A DNA stretch of 64,000 bases from Mycobacteriales bacterium (lineage in GTDB: Bacteria > Actinomycetota > Actinomycetes > Mycobacteriales > Mycobacteriaceae). Shown in pieces: positions 49,724 to 58,936 of the stretch. The notes beneath the pieces are model-generated. The model did not search any database. It saw nothing but the letters and a program-made list of their open reading frames with translations, and was not told where the DNA came from. Within the stretch, counting starts at the first letter, position 1; the number at the start of each line of letters is the position of its first letter. The DNA is taken from the NCBI GenBank assembly GCA_018376445.1, contig JAHABL010000001.1, positions 372,001 to 436,000 of the forward strand. Direction: 5' to 3'. The translations under genes were made by a program, and so were the position numbers.

Positions 49724-51076
49724 ATGAGTTTGCTTGCCATCCTGAGTCTGGTCTTCGGACTCATTCTCATGGTCTTCGCAGCTCTCTGCGCAGCCCAAGA
49801 CACCGCCCTCAATAACGTTTCTCCCGCTCGTGTCGTCGAAATCGCCCACGAGAACGAATTGGGTTCCCGCAAGATGCTTTACGTGGTGGAGCACCGAGAC
49901 ACCTACTCGGCCCTTATTGTTTTCCTTCGCACCACCTTCGAACTCGTCGCCACCATCCTCTTCGCGACGTTGTTCCTGGAAACGGTGGGAACAATGGAGG
50001 GTCGAGGTACCGGAACCGCCTGGGCGTTGGTCTATGCCGGCATCGTCAGCGTGCTCTGCAGCTACGTGGTGGCGGGAGTGTCAGCCCGCACTCTTGGGCT
50101 GCAAAAGCCCTACACAGTGCTGCGCTATACTGCTGCGCTACTTATCGCTTTCGGCTGGGTCTTCCGGCCCATCAGCCGCCTTCTCGTCCGTGTCGGCAAT
50201 GCCGTAACTCCCGGTAAAGGATTTAAAGAAGGCCCCTTCTCCACCGACATTGAGCTCAAGGAGTTCGTCACCCTCGCGCAACAACGAGGTGCCGTTGAAG
50301 ACGACGAACGCGAGATGATCGAATCCGTCGTCCAACTAGGTACCAATAATGCCCGCTCCGCCATGGTTCCACGTACGGATATGGTATGGATCGAGTCCAC
50401 CAAAACCGCTAACCAAGCCATCAAACTTGCGGTGAAGTCTGGATTCTCCCGCATTCCCGTCATCGCCGACACCGTCGATGACGTCGTGGGTACCGTCTAC
50501 CTCAAAGATCTTGTCGCCTATACCTACTCGGAGGTGGAAGACGCAGATAGTGTCACCGTCGGTGAACTGATGCGTCCCGCTTGGTTCATCCCCGATTCAA
50601 AGAGTCTTGATGACGTCCTCGATGAGATGCGCGCCAAGCGGAACCATATCGCTGTCCTCATCGACGAATATGGTGGGGTGGCTGGACTCATCACCATCGA
50701 AGACATTCTGGAAGAAATCGTTGGTGAGATTTCGGATGAGTATGATGCCTCCGAAGTTGCTCCCCTCGAAGAGCTGGGTGACAACCGGTGGCGTGCCTCC
50801 GCCCGCCTCTCCATTGACGACCTCGCCGAAGCTGTCGGGGTAGAGTTCAGCGAAGAACTACTCGACGAAGTTGATACTGTCGGCGGATTACTGGCCTACG
50901 AACTAGGTCGCGTGCCATTACCGGGAGCCCATATTCACACGGATACGCTGGACTTGGTGGCAGAGGCCGGGCATGACCACCGCGGCCGCCGTCGCGTTAC
51001 TACCGTGCTGGTAAAAAAGATCCTCCCGGTATCCGAAGAGACCCCCGCTGACGAGGATGAAGGTAAGGATGACTGA
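49724..51076 (+). CDS. CNNM/CorC-type hemolysin-family membrane protein
   Basis: 450 residues from ATG 49724. The DUF21/CNNM membrane domain has about four helices in residues 1-165 (MSLLAILSLVFGLILMVF at the start), two CBS domains at about 205-335 (IPVIADTVDDVVGTVYLKDL, DVLDEMRAKRNHIAVLIDEYGG), and the CorC/HlyC C-terminal domain near 355-430. Family members move or sense magnesium. No evidence for a true toxin role. It overlaps era by 8 bases. Confidence 0.9.
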   Translation: MSLLAILSLVFGLILMVFAALCAAQDTALNNVSPARVVEIAHENELGSRKMLYVVEHRDTYSALIVFLRTTFELVATILFATLFLETVGTMEGRGTGTAWALVYAGIVSVLCSYVVAGVSARTLGLQKPYTVLRYTAALLIAFGWVFRPISRLLVRVGNAVTPGKGFKEGPFSTDIELKEFVTLAQQRGAVEDDEREMIESVVQLGTNNARSAMVPRTDMVWIESTKTANQAIKLAVKSGFSRIPVIADTVDDVVGTVYLKDLVAYTYSEVEDADSVTVGELMRPAWFIPDSKSLDDVLDEMRAKRNHIAVLIDEYGGVAGLITIEDILEEIVGEISDEYDASEVAPLEELGDNRWRASARLSIDDLAEAVGVEFSEELLDEVDTVGGLLAYELGRVPLPGAHIHTDTLDLVAEAGHDHRGRRRVTTVLVKKILPVSEETPADEDEGKDD

Positions 51077-51995
51077 ACATTCTGTAGACCAGCCGCACGC
51101 CCCATACCGGTCGGGCTTCGTCTGCTTTGTGGGCCGCCCGAATACCGGCAAATCGACGCTCACCAACGCCATGGTGGGCCAGAAGATCGCCATCACCTCG
51201 AACCGGCCGCAAACCACTCGCCACACCATTCGCGGGATTATCAGCACTGACACGGCACAGCTCATCGTGGTCGATACGCCGGGGCTGCACCGCCCCCGTA
51301 CACTCCTCGGGGAGCGACTTAACGAGCTCGTCAAAGACACCTTTGCGGGCGTGGACATTATTGGCCTCTGCATCCCCGCGGACGAACCCATCGGTCCAGG
51401 AGACCGGTGGATTCTAGACCAGGTGCGAACCAATGTCCCACACACTCCAGTCATCGGCCTCGTCACGAAAATCGACAAAGTTTCCCGCGACCAGATCGCC
51501 GCACAGCTCATAGCAGTGTCCGAACTCCTCGGACCTGCTGCAGAAGTCGTGCCGGTTTCCGCTAATTCTGGGGAGCAGGTCGATACTGTCGTCGATGTCT
51601 TCACCTCCCTTCTCCCAGCCGGCCCACAGTTCTATCCAGAGGACGAACTCACCGATGACGACACCGAAAAATTCCTCTCCGAACTCATCCGGGAAGCAGT
51701 CCTAGAGGATGTGCGGGACGAACTCCCGCACTCTATTGCCTGCAGCATCGAAGAAATATACCCGGACCCCGACGATGAGGGGCGCACGGTAGTGCACGCC
51801 ACAATCTATGTCGAGCGGGACAGCCAGAAAGGCATTGTCATTGGCAAGAAAGGGGCACGTCTGCGTAAGGTTGGCCAGCGTGCACGCCAGGGCATGAGCA
51901 GAGTGCTTGGTACGCGCGTCTACCTGGATCTCCACGTCAAGGTACTAAAGGATTGGCAAACCGACCCCAAACAGCTAGGTAAGCTGGGTTTTTAA
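51069..51995 (+). CDS. era: GTPase Era
   Basis: 308 residues from ATG 51069, overlapping the CorC gene by 8 bases; ATG 51057 is possible. G1 GRPNTGKST at 22-30, VVDTPGLHRPRTLLGE, TKID, and the C-terminal KH domain with VERDSQKGIVIGKKGARLRKVG. It binds the 3' end of 16S rRNA in 30S maturation. recO follows after 2 bases, a common pair. Confidence 0.96.
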   Translation: MTEHSVDQPHAPYRSGFVCFVGRPNTGKSTLTNAMVGQKIAITSNRPQTTRHTIRGIISTDTAQLIVVDTPGLHRPRTLLGERLNELVKDTFAGVDIIGLCIPADEPIGPGDRWILDQVRTNVPHTPVIGLVTKIDKVSRDQIAAQLIAVSELLGPAAEVVPVSANSGEQVDTVVDVFTSLLPAGPQFYPEDELTDDDTEKFLSELIREAVLEDVRDELPHSIACSIEEIYPDPDDEGRTVVHATIYVERDSQKGIVIGKKGARLRKVGQRARQGMSRVLGTRVYLDLHVKVLKDWQTDPKQLGKLGF

Positions 51996-51997
51996 CC

Positions 51998-52762
51998 ATG
52001 CCGTCCTTTCGGGACCAGGGGCTGGTGTTACGCCATTACAACCTGGGGGAAGCAGACCGCATCATCGTGCTCTTCACTCGTGGGCATGGCGTCGTACGAT
52101 GTGTAGCCAAAGGCATCCGCCGCTCACGCTCTCGTTTCGGGGCGAGACTGGAACCCTTCACTCTTACTGACGTACAGATTTACCCCGGACGCAATCTCCG
52201 TACCATCACCGAAGCGGCGACGGTCGAAACATTTAATTCCCGCATTGTGTCCGACTACGGACGGTACACAGCGGCAGCTGCCATCCTGGAAGCCACTGAA
52301 CGATTGCTGGGTGAAGAGCAGCCCAACCCACGTCTTTTCGATCTCACCGTGGGGGTACTGGGGGCCTTGGCGGAAGGCCGGCGGGAACCCCAACAGATGG
52401 TCGATACCTATCTGCTCCGTGCCATGGCGGAGGCAGGGTGGGCGCCCGAATTGGAGAAATGCGCAGTATGCGGTGCGAAAGGTCCACACCAGGCCTTCCA
52501 TCCGGCGGCAGGGGGAGTCGTCTGTGCTCAGCATCGTCCCCCCGACAGCGCCACCCCCATGTTCGGTGTACTCGACTACCTACGGGCGCTACGGGATGCG
52601 CGGTGGGAGCGCGCTGATGTCATTGCCGGAGACCGAAAGCTTGGTCAGAGGGTGCAAGAGGAAGCCCACCGACTAGTCGTTGCCCATCTACAATGGCATA
52701 CGGAACGGAAGATTACCGCCCTCGATGTGGCGGACGAGGCAGAAAGAGGACAGCGTCGATGA
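51998..52762 (+). CDS. recO: DNA repair protein RecO
   Basis: 254 residues from ATG 51998. OB-fold N-terminus (RDQGLVLRHYNLGEADRIIVLFTR) and a helical C-terminal domain with zinc cysteines C155, C158 and C176 (CAVCGAKGPHQAF, VVC). It loads RecA on SSB-coated DNA in the RecFOR pathway. It overlaps uppS by 4 bases. Confidence 0.94.
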   Translation: MPSFRDQGLVLRHYNLGEADRIIVLFTRGHGVVRCVAKGIRRSRSRFGARLEPFTLTDVQIYPGRNLRTITEAATVETFNSRIVSDYGRYTAAAAILEATERLLGEEQPNPRLFDLTVGVLGALAEGRREPQQMVDTYLLRAMAEAGWAPELEKCAVCGAKGPHQAFHPAAGGVVCAQHRPPDSATPMFGVLDYLRALRDARWERADVIAGDRKLGQRVQEEAHRLVVAHLQWHTERKITALDVADEAERGQRR

Positions 52763-53727
52763 GCTCATGGCGCGACAAGCTCGCCGATTTCTTCACCAGC
52801 TCAGAAACGAGCAGGAAACGGCTCTCCGGCACCACGCTCTCCGCTATCCAACAGCATTCGCTCCGTGAGGTGGAGGGCGCGCGCACCTATGCCGACGACG
52901 TGCCCGTCACTGAAGACCTCTTGCCCGACCAGGAGATCCGTATTCATACGCGAGGCCCGCAGATGGATCCCTGTTTCGAAGGACATGACTTCACCTCGGC
53001 TCCTCCCGCGATACCCGCCGAGTTTCTACCCCGCCACATTGCGCTGGTGATGGATGGGAATGGACGCTGGGCCCAACAGCGGGGGATGACCCGCACCGAA
53101 GGGCATCGACGGGGTGAGGCGGTGCTGTTGGAGGCCTGTCGTGCCTGCCTTGAAGCGGGGGTACCCTGGCTTTCCGCCTACGCATTCTCTACCGAAAACT
53201 GGACTCGCAGCTACGAAGAAGTCCGCTTCCTCATGAGCTTTTCCCGAGATGTCCTGCGCTGGCAGCGGGATGAACTCAATGAGATGGGAGTTCGGATTCA
53301 CTGGGCAGGACGCCGACCCCGTTTGTGGCCGTCCGTCATCAAAGAACTCGAAATTGCGGAAGAACTCACGCAGCATAACGACAATATGCACCTCGTCATG
53401 TGCGTCAATTATGGAGGACGTGCAGAGATAACCGATGCCGCTAACCGTCTGGCGATGGCTGTCAAAGAAGGTGTGCTCGATCCTCGCGACATCAGCGAAA
53501 AGACGCTGTCTGACCTGATGTATGTGCCCGAAATGCCGGATGTAGACCTTTTCCTTCGCCCCTCCGGGGAAAAACGCACCAGTAACTTCCTCCTGTGGCA
53601 AAGTGCCTATGCCGAGATGGTGTACCAGGATGTGTTATTCCCAGACTTTGACCGCAGTCATCTATGGGCAGCACTTGACGAGTACGCCCGCCGCGACCGC
53701 CGTTTTGGGGGTGTCAAAAACACCTAA
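52759..53727 (+). CDS. uppS: Long-chain (decaprenyl) diphosphate synthase, UppS family
   Basis: 322 residues from ATG 52759, overlapping recO by 4 bases. The cis-prenyltransferase motif HIALVMDGNGR is at 93-103 with catalytic D99, then GHRRGEAVLLEA, FSTENW and the C-terminal SGEKRTSNFLLWQSAYAE. The 90-residue N-terminal extension is typical of mycobacterial Z-decaprenyl diphosphate synthase (Rv2361c), a carrier for peptidoglycan and arabinogalactan precursors. Chain length cannot be read from sequence. Confidence 0.93.
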   Translation: MSSWRDKLADFFTSSETSRKRLSGTTLSAIQQHSLREVEGARTYADDVPVTEDLLPDQEIRIHTRGPQMDPCFEGHDFTSAPPAIPAEFLPRHIALVMDGNGRWAQQRGMTRTEGHRRGEAVLLEACRACLEAGVPWLSAYAFSTENWTRSYEEVRFLMSFSRDVLRWQRDELNEMGVRIHWAGRRPRLWPSVIKELEIAEELTQHNDNMHLVMCVNYGGRAEITDAANRLAMAVKEGVLDPRDISEKTLSDLMYVPEMPDVDLFLRPSGEKRTSNFLLWQSAYAEMVYQDVLFPDFDRSHLWAALDEYARRDRRFGGVKNT

Positions 53728-53768
53728 AAGTGGGGAGTTAAAGGGGAGTGGGGATATGCCGAAACAGG

Positions 53769-54131
53769 CTACAGGAACCGATGGTGGAGAATCTCCTCCG
53801 CGTGGCACAGTGCGTCGTTGACAATCTCTGACAGGTGCTCATCGACCAGAGAGTACTCATGCTCACGGCCTCGACGCGTGGACTTCACCACGCCGGCATT
53901 CTTCAGCACCCGCAAATGCTGGGACACCGCTGGCTGAGGAATATTCAGTGCTGCCACCAATTCGTGCACACAACACGGACGATGCTGCAGCTGGACAATA
54001 ATCGCGATGCGAGCAGGGGCAGTAAGAGATTGCAGAAGAGTACCGGCAGCCTCCATCACCTTATGTGGAGGAAGTTCTGCCAGATCCTTATCCACGAAGC
54101 CAGAGGAGTGTTCTTCCGGTGCTTCTGCCAT
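53769..54131 (-). CDS. smtB: ArsR/SmtB-family zinc-sensing repressor
   Basis: 120 residues from ATG 54131. The winged HTH is at about 55-85 (VHELVAALNIPQPAVSQHLRVLKNAG). The alpha-5 zinc ligands of SmtB fit exactly: D97, H99, H110 and E113. A CC pair (C53-C54) lies at the alpha-3 position. Zinc binding releases DNA and allows export genes to be made. It is divergent from glyS, as Rv2358 is in M. tuberculosis, but the neighbouring zur/furB gene of that genome is missing. The 54132-54316 region has no obvious 12-2-12 operator. Confidence 0.85.
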   Translation of the reverse strand: MAEAPEEHSSGFVDKDLAELPPHKVMEAAGTLLQSLTAPARIAIIVQLQHRPCCVHELVAALNIPQPAVSQHLRVLKNAGVVKSTRRGREHEYSLVDEHLSEIVNDALCHAEEILHHRFL

Positions 54132-54316
54132 TCTGCGCCCCCGTCTCTCAATCCTGCGGTGAGTCTGTTCAGTGACAACTCTTTTTACATCATAGCGAGC
54201 TTGGCAAGTACGTAGTTGTGGGAATCTACGCCGCTGCTGCTCAAATGGGGTTTAACAGCGGTGCCTGCTAAGATTTTGCTGCAGAGACTTCACATCTGGC
54301 ATGTTCAAAGGAGTTC

Positions 54317-55708
54317 ATGGCCGTGGCCAAAAATAACCTCGTTGAGTCCGTCGCTAACTTGTGTAAACGCCGGGGCATCGTATACCCGTGTGGCGAGATT
54401 TACGGTGGCACCCGCTCCGCGTGGGATTACGGCCCGCTCGGTGTCGAACTCAAAGACAATATTAAGCGCCAATGGTGGAACAGCATGGTGCGCAGTCGCG
54501 ACAATGTCGTCGGTTTGGACTCGTCCATCATCTTGCCTCGCCAGGTGTGGGAGGCCTCCGGCCACGTCGAGGTTTTCACCGACCCGCTCGTAGAATCCCT
54601 CTACACTCACAAGCGTTACCGAGCAGACCACCTCTTGGAAGCCTACGAAGAGAAGCACGGCCACGCCCCCGCTAATGGCTTGGCAGATGTACCGGATCCG
54701 GAAACCGGACAGCCGGGCAACTGGACCGAGCCGAAGGCCTTCTCTGGACTCATGAAGACCTACCTTGGCCCCGTTGACGATAAGGAAGGTCTGCACTATC
54801 TGCGTCCGGAAACGGCCCAAGGTATTTTCGTTAACTACAAGAATGTCATGACGACCTCTCGTTTGAAGGTCCCCTTCGGCATCGGCAACATCGGCAAGTC
54901 GTTCCGTAACGAAATTACTCCCGGCAACTTCATCTTCCGCACCCGCGAGTTTGAGCAGATGGAGATGGAATTCTTCGTCAAGCCGGGAGAGGACGAAGAA
55001 TGGCACCAGTACTGGATCGATGAGCGCTGGAAGTGGTATACCGACCTCGGCGTGAGGGAAGACAACCTGCGTCTCTACGAGCATCCGAAAGAGAAGCTTT
55101 CGCATTACTCGAAGCGCACTGTCGATATTGAGTACGCCTTCCACTTCACTGGCTCCAAGTGGGGTGAGCTCGAAGGCATCGCGAACCGCACTGACTACGA
55201 TCTCACGGTTCACAGCAAGCACTCTGGCGAGGACCTCTCCTTCTTCGAGCAGGGTACCGGCGAACGTTTTATCCCCTATGTCATTGAGCCTGCGGCTGGT
55301 CTGACCCGCTCCCTGATGTGCTTCCTGGTAGATGCTTACGAGGAAGAGGTAATCCCAAAGGCGAATGGCAAGATTGACAAGCGCACGGTGCTCCACCTTG
55401 ATCCGCGTCTGGCACCCGTTAAGGCTGCAGTGTTACCGCTGTCCCGTAACGAGGAGCTCAGTCCGGTCGCCCGTGACCTCGCAAACCAGTTGCGTCGGCG
55501 GTGGAACGTCGATTTCGACGATGCGCAAGGTATTGGCAAGCGCTACCGTCGTCAGGATGAAATCGGCACTCCGTTCTGCGTTACCGTCGACTTTGACACG
55601 AAGGACGATCAGGCTGTCACCATCCGTGAACGCGATACGATGAGTCAAGAACGAGTGTCGCTCGACAATGTGGAGAATTACCTCGCTGAACGAATGCGTG
55701 GCTGTTAG
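54317..55708 (+). CDS. glyS: Glycyl-tRNA synthetase (alpha2 type)
   Basis: 463 residues from ATG 54317, with AAAGGAG upstream. Class II synthetase: VYPCGEIYGGTRSAWDYGPLGVELKDN, motif 2 GIGNIGKSFRNEITPGNFIFRTREFEQMEMEFF, motif 3 EPAAGLTRSL, and an anticodon-binding domain from about 360. This is the single-chain dimer type. A TAAGAT -10 candidate lies near 54270. Confidence 0.97.
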   Translation: MAVAKNNLVESVANLCKRRGIVYPCGEIYGGTRSAWDYGPLGVELKDNIKRQWWNSMVRSRDNVVGLDSSIILPRQVWEASGHVEVFTDPLVESLYTHKRYRADHLLEAYEEKHGHAPANGLADVPDPETGQPGNWTEPKAFSGLMKTYLGPVDDKEGLHYLRPETAQGIFVNYKNVMTTSRLKVPFGIGNIGKSFRNEITPGNFIFRTREFEQMEMEFFVKPGEDEEWHQYWIDERWKWYTDLGVREDNLRLYEHPKEKLSHYSKRTVDIEYAFHFTGSKWGELEGIANRTDYDLTVHSKHSGEDLSFFEQGTGERFIPYVIEPAAGLTRSLMCFLVDAYEEEVIPKANGKIDKRTVLHLDPRLAPVKAAVLPLSRNEELSPVARDLANQLRRRWNVDFDDAQGIGKRYRRQDEIGTPFCVTVDFDTKDDQAVTIRERDTMSQERVSLDNVENYLAERMRGC

Positions 55709-55819
55709 CTAACAGCCCGTGCGCCTCGTGGCCTCACGGAGGACAATGGGAGCAGGGTACACTCTCGAGTGCCACATAGTTACCTGTACACCCACTTTCG
55801 AAGGAATCGACCAGGTTAG

Positions 55820-56692
55820 ATGGATGGCGTTCTCCTGAATCAGGAGCTCGTCTTTCGAGTCATCGACTTGACGGGCGTCGTTGGCGCAGGCTGCTTAGGT
55901 GGCACTGTGGCACGCCGTCATAAGTTCGACCTGGTTGGTTTTCTTATCCTGGGTATTAGCACCGCACTGGGTGGCGGTATTTTGCGTGACCTCATGCTCA
56001 ACCTCACACCCATTGCCTTGACTGACAATGCCTATCTGGTAGCAGCAGTTTGTGGCGTATTTATCTCCATGGTGCTGCGTATTGACGGGCGAAAGTTTTG
56101 GGTGAATCTCTTCAGCCTGGTCGACGCCATGACGATTGGATCCTGGGCGGCGACGGGTGCCTCAAAGACGCTCGCCGCCGGGTTAGGTGTAGGGCCCGCA
56201 CTTGTGTTGGGTGTTATTACCGCGGTGGGTGGTGGTGTTACACGCGATATCTTGGTGGGCCGTACCCCAGAAGTGTTCGGCGGTAATACACTCTATGCCA
56301 CCCCAGCACTCGCTGGTGCAGCCGTTGTGACCATGGTGCATGGCATCGGTTACCCCGGTGTGGGTATGATCGCCGGCACCATTACCGGTATTGCTCTCTG
56401 CCTGCCTGCACAACTGTTCGGCTGGTCGCTTCCGGTGATTCCCGATTGGAGTCTGGATTCTGCGGCTGCGGAAATGTTGCGCAAGGTGAAAGGCGACAAG
56501 TCTCGTCGCGCAAAGTCCCATCTCAAGGGACTACAGATGATGGAAGAGCAGGTTCACCAAGCGCAGATGCAGGCAGCAGAAGACGCCGCCACCAGCGAGC
56601 CAGGTGACGGATTCCCCGCGGACACTGAGCCACCTGGTGAGGGCCCCGCAGAGGGGACACCTCCGCCGCCTATCTTCGATAAGACAATGTAG
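55820..56692 (+). CDS. TRIC-type (UPF0126/YadS) cation channel
   Basis: 290 residues from ATG 55820. Two UPF0126 repeats at about 12-90 and 98-180, each with the GGGxxRD signature (GGGILRD and GGGVTRD) and three membrane helices. This fold is the prokaryotic TRIC trimeric cation channel. The C-terminal 75 residues are cytoplasmic, charged and then Pro/Glu-rich. The gene converges on the TPM gene with 11 bases between stops. Confidence 0.88.
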   Translation: MDGVLLNQELVFRVIDLTGVVGAGCLGGTVARRHKFDLVGFLILGISTALGGGILRDLMLNLTPIALTDNAYLVAAVCGVFISMVLRIDGRKFWVNLFSLVDAMTIGSWAATGASKTLAAGLGVGPALVLGVITAVGGGVTRDILVGRTPEVFGGNTLYATPALAGAAVVTMVHGIGYPGVGMIAGTITGIALCLPAQLFGWSLPVIPDWSLDSAAAEMLRKVKGDKSRRAKSHLKGLQMMEEQVHQAQMQAAEDAATSEPGDGFPADTEPPGEGPAEGTPPPPIFDKTM

Positions 56693-56703
56693 GGAACGTC
56701 TCC

Positions 56704-58779
56704 TTAGAACTTACCGCCTATTCCAGATGGTCCGCCGAAGGATCCTCCAATGCCGGAGAACCCTCCCGAGTTACCCAAAGAACGAGCAATACCGACAGCC
56801 CCGTTGCTGACTGCGGACCAGCCATTGTTGTAGGACGATCCGCCACTCAGTAGATTGCCCAACAGCATACCGCCCAGGAAGCTGCTGGCGTTGGTGCCAG
56901 AGCGGATGCGCTGATCCCGGTTGTACATTGTGGCATAAGTGCGCTGGTCGTGTGCGGCTGCCTGAATGGCCTCCTGTGCCATCATCATGGCCTTTTGGGC
57001 CTCTTGCAGAGCGGTTAGATAGTCGGTTTCTGCCACTTGTTCTGCCATATGCAGATGAGTTTGCGCCTGTGAGAGGCGCGTACGGGCGGTTGCCTGCACA
57101 ATATTCGTCCGAGTATTCACCAGGTCTTGAGCTGCCCGCACTTGTTGCTGAGCAGTAATAATAGCCTGGTGTACGGTCTCTTTTTGTCGCTGTAGGGTGT
57201 TGGCTTGCCCTTCAGTTGAGATGAGAGTGGACTGCAAGCTAGTGTCGGCAGCGACCAGCTCGTTATAGCAGGGGAGTGGCATAGCCTCCCCGCGTGATTC
57301 GGCGCGTTTGAGTGCCTGACGAGCCAAGTTGACCGCATTTTGCACTGGATTCGTGTTGACGGTGGAGCTCTTCGCGAGTGGGCTGGAGAGGAAACTCTCG
57401 GCCTCTGCCAGAGTCTTGGTGAGCTCTTCCTTTTGCCCCTGCAAGCTGGCTTGCGCGTGTGTAATATCCTCGTCAGCATGATCCACTGCGGCAAGCAGGC
57501 GCTCTGCCTGGGCAAGGAGCTTTTCTGCTTGCACAATCGCCGGTGCTACTGGATAGTGTTCCTCGCTGGGGCGTTTGAGTCCCTGCCGGGCACCATCCAG
57601 AGAGTCTTCTGCAAGGGAGATGTTCTCTTCTGCACCAAGGACGTTCGCTTCGATTGTTTCCAGGTTGAGCCGCTTATAGCGTTGCTGTAGCGATGAGATG
57701 GTCTGGCGGGCAGGCTCCAACCGCGCACGTGCTTCCACAGTACGAAGGGTGAGATTCGCAATGCGGGACTGTGGATCGGCCATGATGTCGCGCATTTGCT
57801 CAAACTGGGTGGCGTTCTCATTGAGAAGCTTGCCGGCATCGTCACAGTGCCGGAGTAATTCCGTCAGCATTTGGTGTTGCTGTTGTTGTGTTTCGGGGAA
57901 AGCGTCATCCAATTCTTGGCGGATTGTGAAAGCCTGGCGTAGATGCGCGGAGGCCTTCTGGAGGGCGATCTGGTACTGCTCCACTGCCGCATCTCCAAAT
58001 TCCTGTCGAGCGTTAAGGACCGCCTGGTTAGCTTGCCGGATGGCGTTATCGGTAGCGATGAGCACTTCCTTTGACCGCTGATGCAGCGTGCCCAGTGGCA
58101 CCGCCCCGAGGGGGTTGGGGGCGCCCCATTGTGGGTTAGCCAGTGCGTTCATGGCTGCTTCATTGTTGCGCTTGCGACGGGCCAAGCGGCGGACCACATA
58201 GTAGATAGCAACCGCGGCGGCAGCCACAAGTGCGAGGATGAATGCGCCTAACCCGAGGGGAACGTTGTCATCAGTAGTGGATCCAGCCGGCTGGGAACTC
58301 CGCACCGCATATAAGCCCTCTACTGTGGCGGGGCCAATGTTGCCCCAGGAAGCATCACTTTGCTGCAAGGAGGGGATGAGATACTTATTCATCAGCGTTT
58401 GCATCTGGTAGGTGGTGAGAGAGCCACCTTGCCCAATGTAGAGCTCTCTCTGCTGCGTCGCGACGGTGATAACAACGTAGTTCGGCCCCGCAATGTCGGA
58501 CAGGGACACAAATTCTTTGGTCCACCCAGCTGGGGTGAGGTCTCCGTAAGTGTCGACGAAGACGAAGTAGATATCCAGGCCCAGTTGTTGGCGGACATCT
58601 ACCGCAGCATCCTCGAGTTTTACCTGATCAGTCTCAGAAAGTGTGGTATTGCGTGCCACCACGTCTGTGCTATCCGGCATAGCAAAGGGCTCCACTGCAT
58701 TACTGGCTGCGGGAGACCCCGCCAGCACACCTAGCGTGAGGAGAAGAGCGACACAACAACGCTTGAGAACGTTCACCAT
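56704..58779 (-). CDS. Exported TPM-domain protein with membrane anchor and long coiled coil
   Basis: 691 residues from ATG 58779. A Sec signal peptide (residues 1-29, cleavage near SNA), a TPM domain at about 40-165 (TLSETDQVKLEDAAVDVRQQLGLDIYFVFVDTYGDL, NYVVITVATQQRELYIGQGG), a membrane helix at about 180-200, then some 400 residues of Gln/Ala-rich coiled coil on the cytoplasmic side, and a Gly-rich tail ending GGPSGIGGKF. The topology is TPM outside, coiled coil inside. A homologue next to dgt exists in mycobacteria (Rv2345). Function unknown. Confidence 0.85.
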   Translation of the reverse strand: MVNVLKRCCVALLLTLGVLAGSPAASNAVEPFAMPDSTDVVARNTTLSETDQVKLEDAAVDVRQQLGLDIYFVFVDTYGDLTPAGWTKEFVSLSDIAGPNYVVITVATQQRELYIGQGGSLTTYQMQTLMNKYLIPSLQQSDASWGNIGPATVEGLYAVRSSQPAGSTTDDNVPLGLGAFILALVAAAAVAIYYVVRRLARRKRNNEAAMNALANPQWGAPNPLGAVPLGTLHQRSKEVLIATDNAIRQANQAVLNARQEFGDAAVEQYQIALQKASAHLRQAFTIRQELDDAFPETQQQQHQMLTELLRHCDDAGKLLNENATQFEQMRDIMADPQSRIANLTLRTVEARARLEPARQTISSLQQRYKRLNLETIEANVLGAEENISLAEDSLDGARQGLKRPSEEHYPVAPAIVQAEKLLAQAERLLAAVDHADEDITHAQASLQGQKEELTKTLAEAESFLSSPLAKSSTVNTNPVQNAVNLARQALKRAESRGEAMPLPCYNELVAADTSLQSTLISTEGQANTLQRQKETVHQAIITAQQQVRAAQDLVNTRTNIVQATARTRLSQAQTHLHMAEQVAETDYLTALQEAQKAMMMAQEAIQAAAHDQRTYATMYNRDQRIRSGTNASSFLGGMLLGNLLSGGSSYNNGWSAVSNGAVGIARSLGNSGGFSGIGGSFGGPSGIGGKF

Positions 58780-58936
58780 GGGGACAGAGACCCTCCCTTA
58801 TCCATAGACGGACGGAGATAGGGGACAACAAAGTAGAGAGGTTGTAAGAACTCTCCGACTTAAGACTACTGGAGTTTCGCACCGCTGTATGGAGAAGAGG
58901 CAGTGGACCCCGCCCGCTCGCTAGAATGGGGGCGAG

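Noticed and set aside
54305..55396. A 363-residue leftward frame opposite glyS.
   Set aside because: Antisense shadow of a certain synthetase gene.
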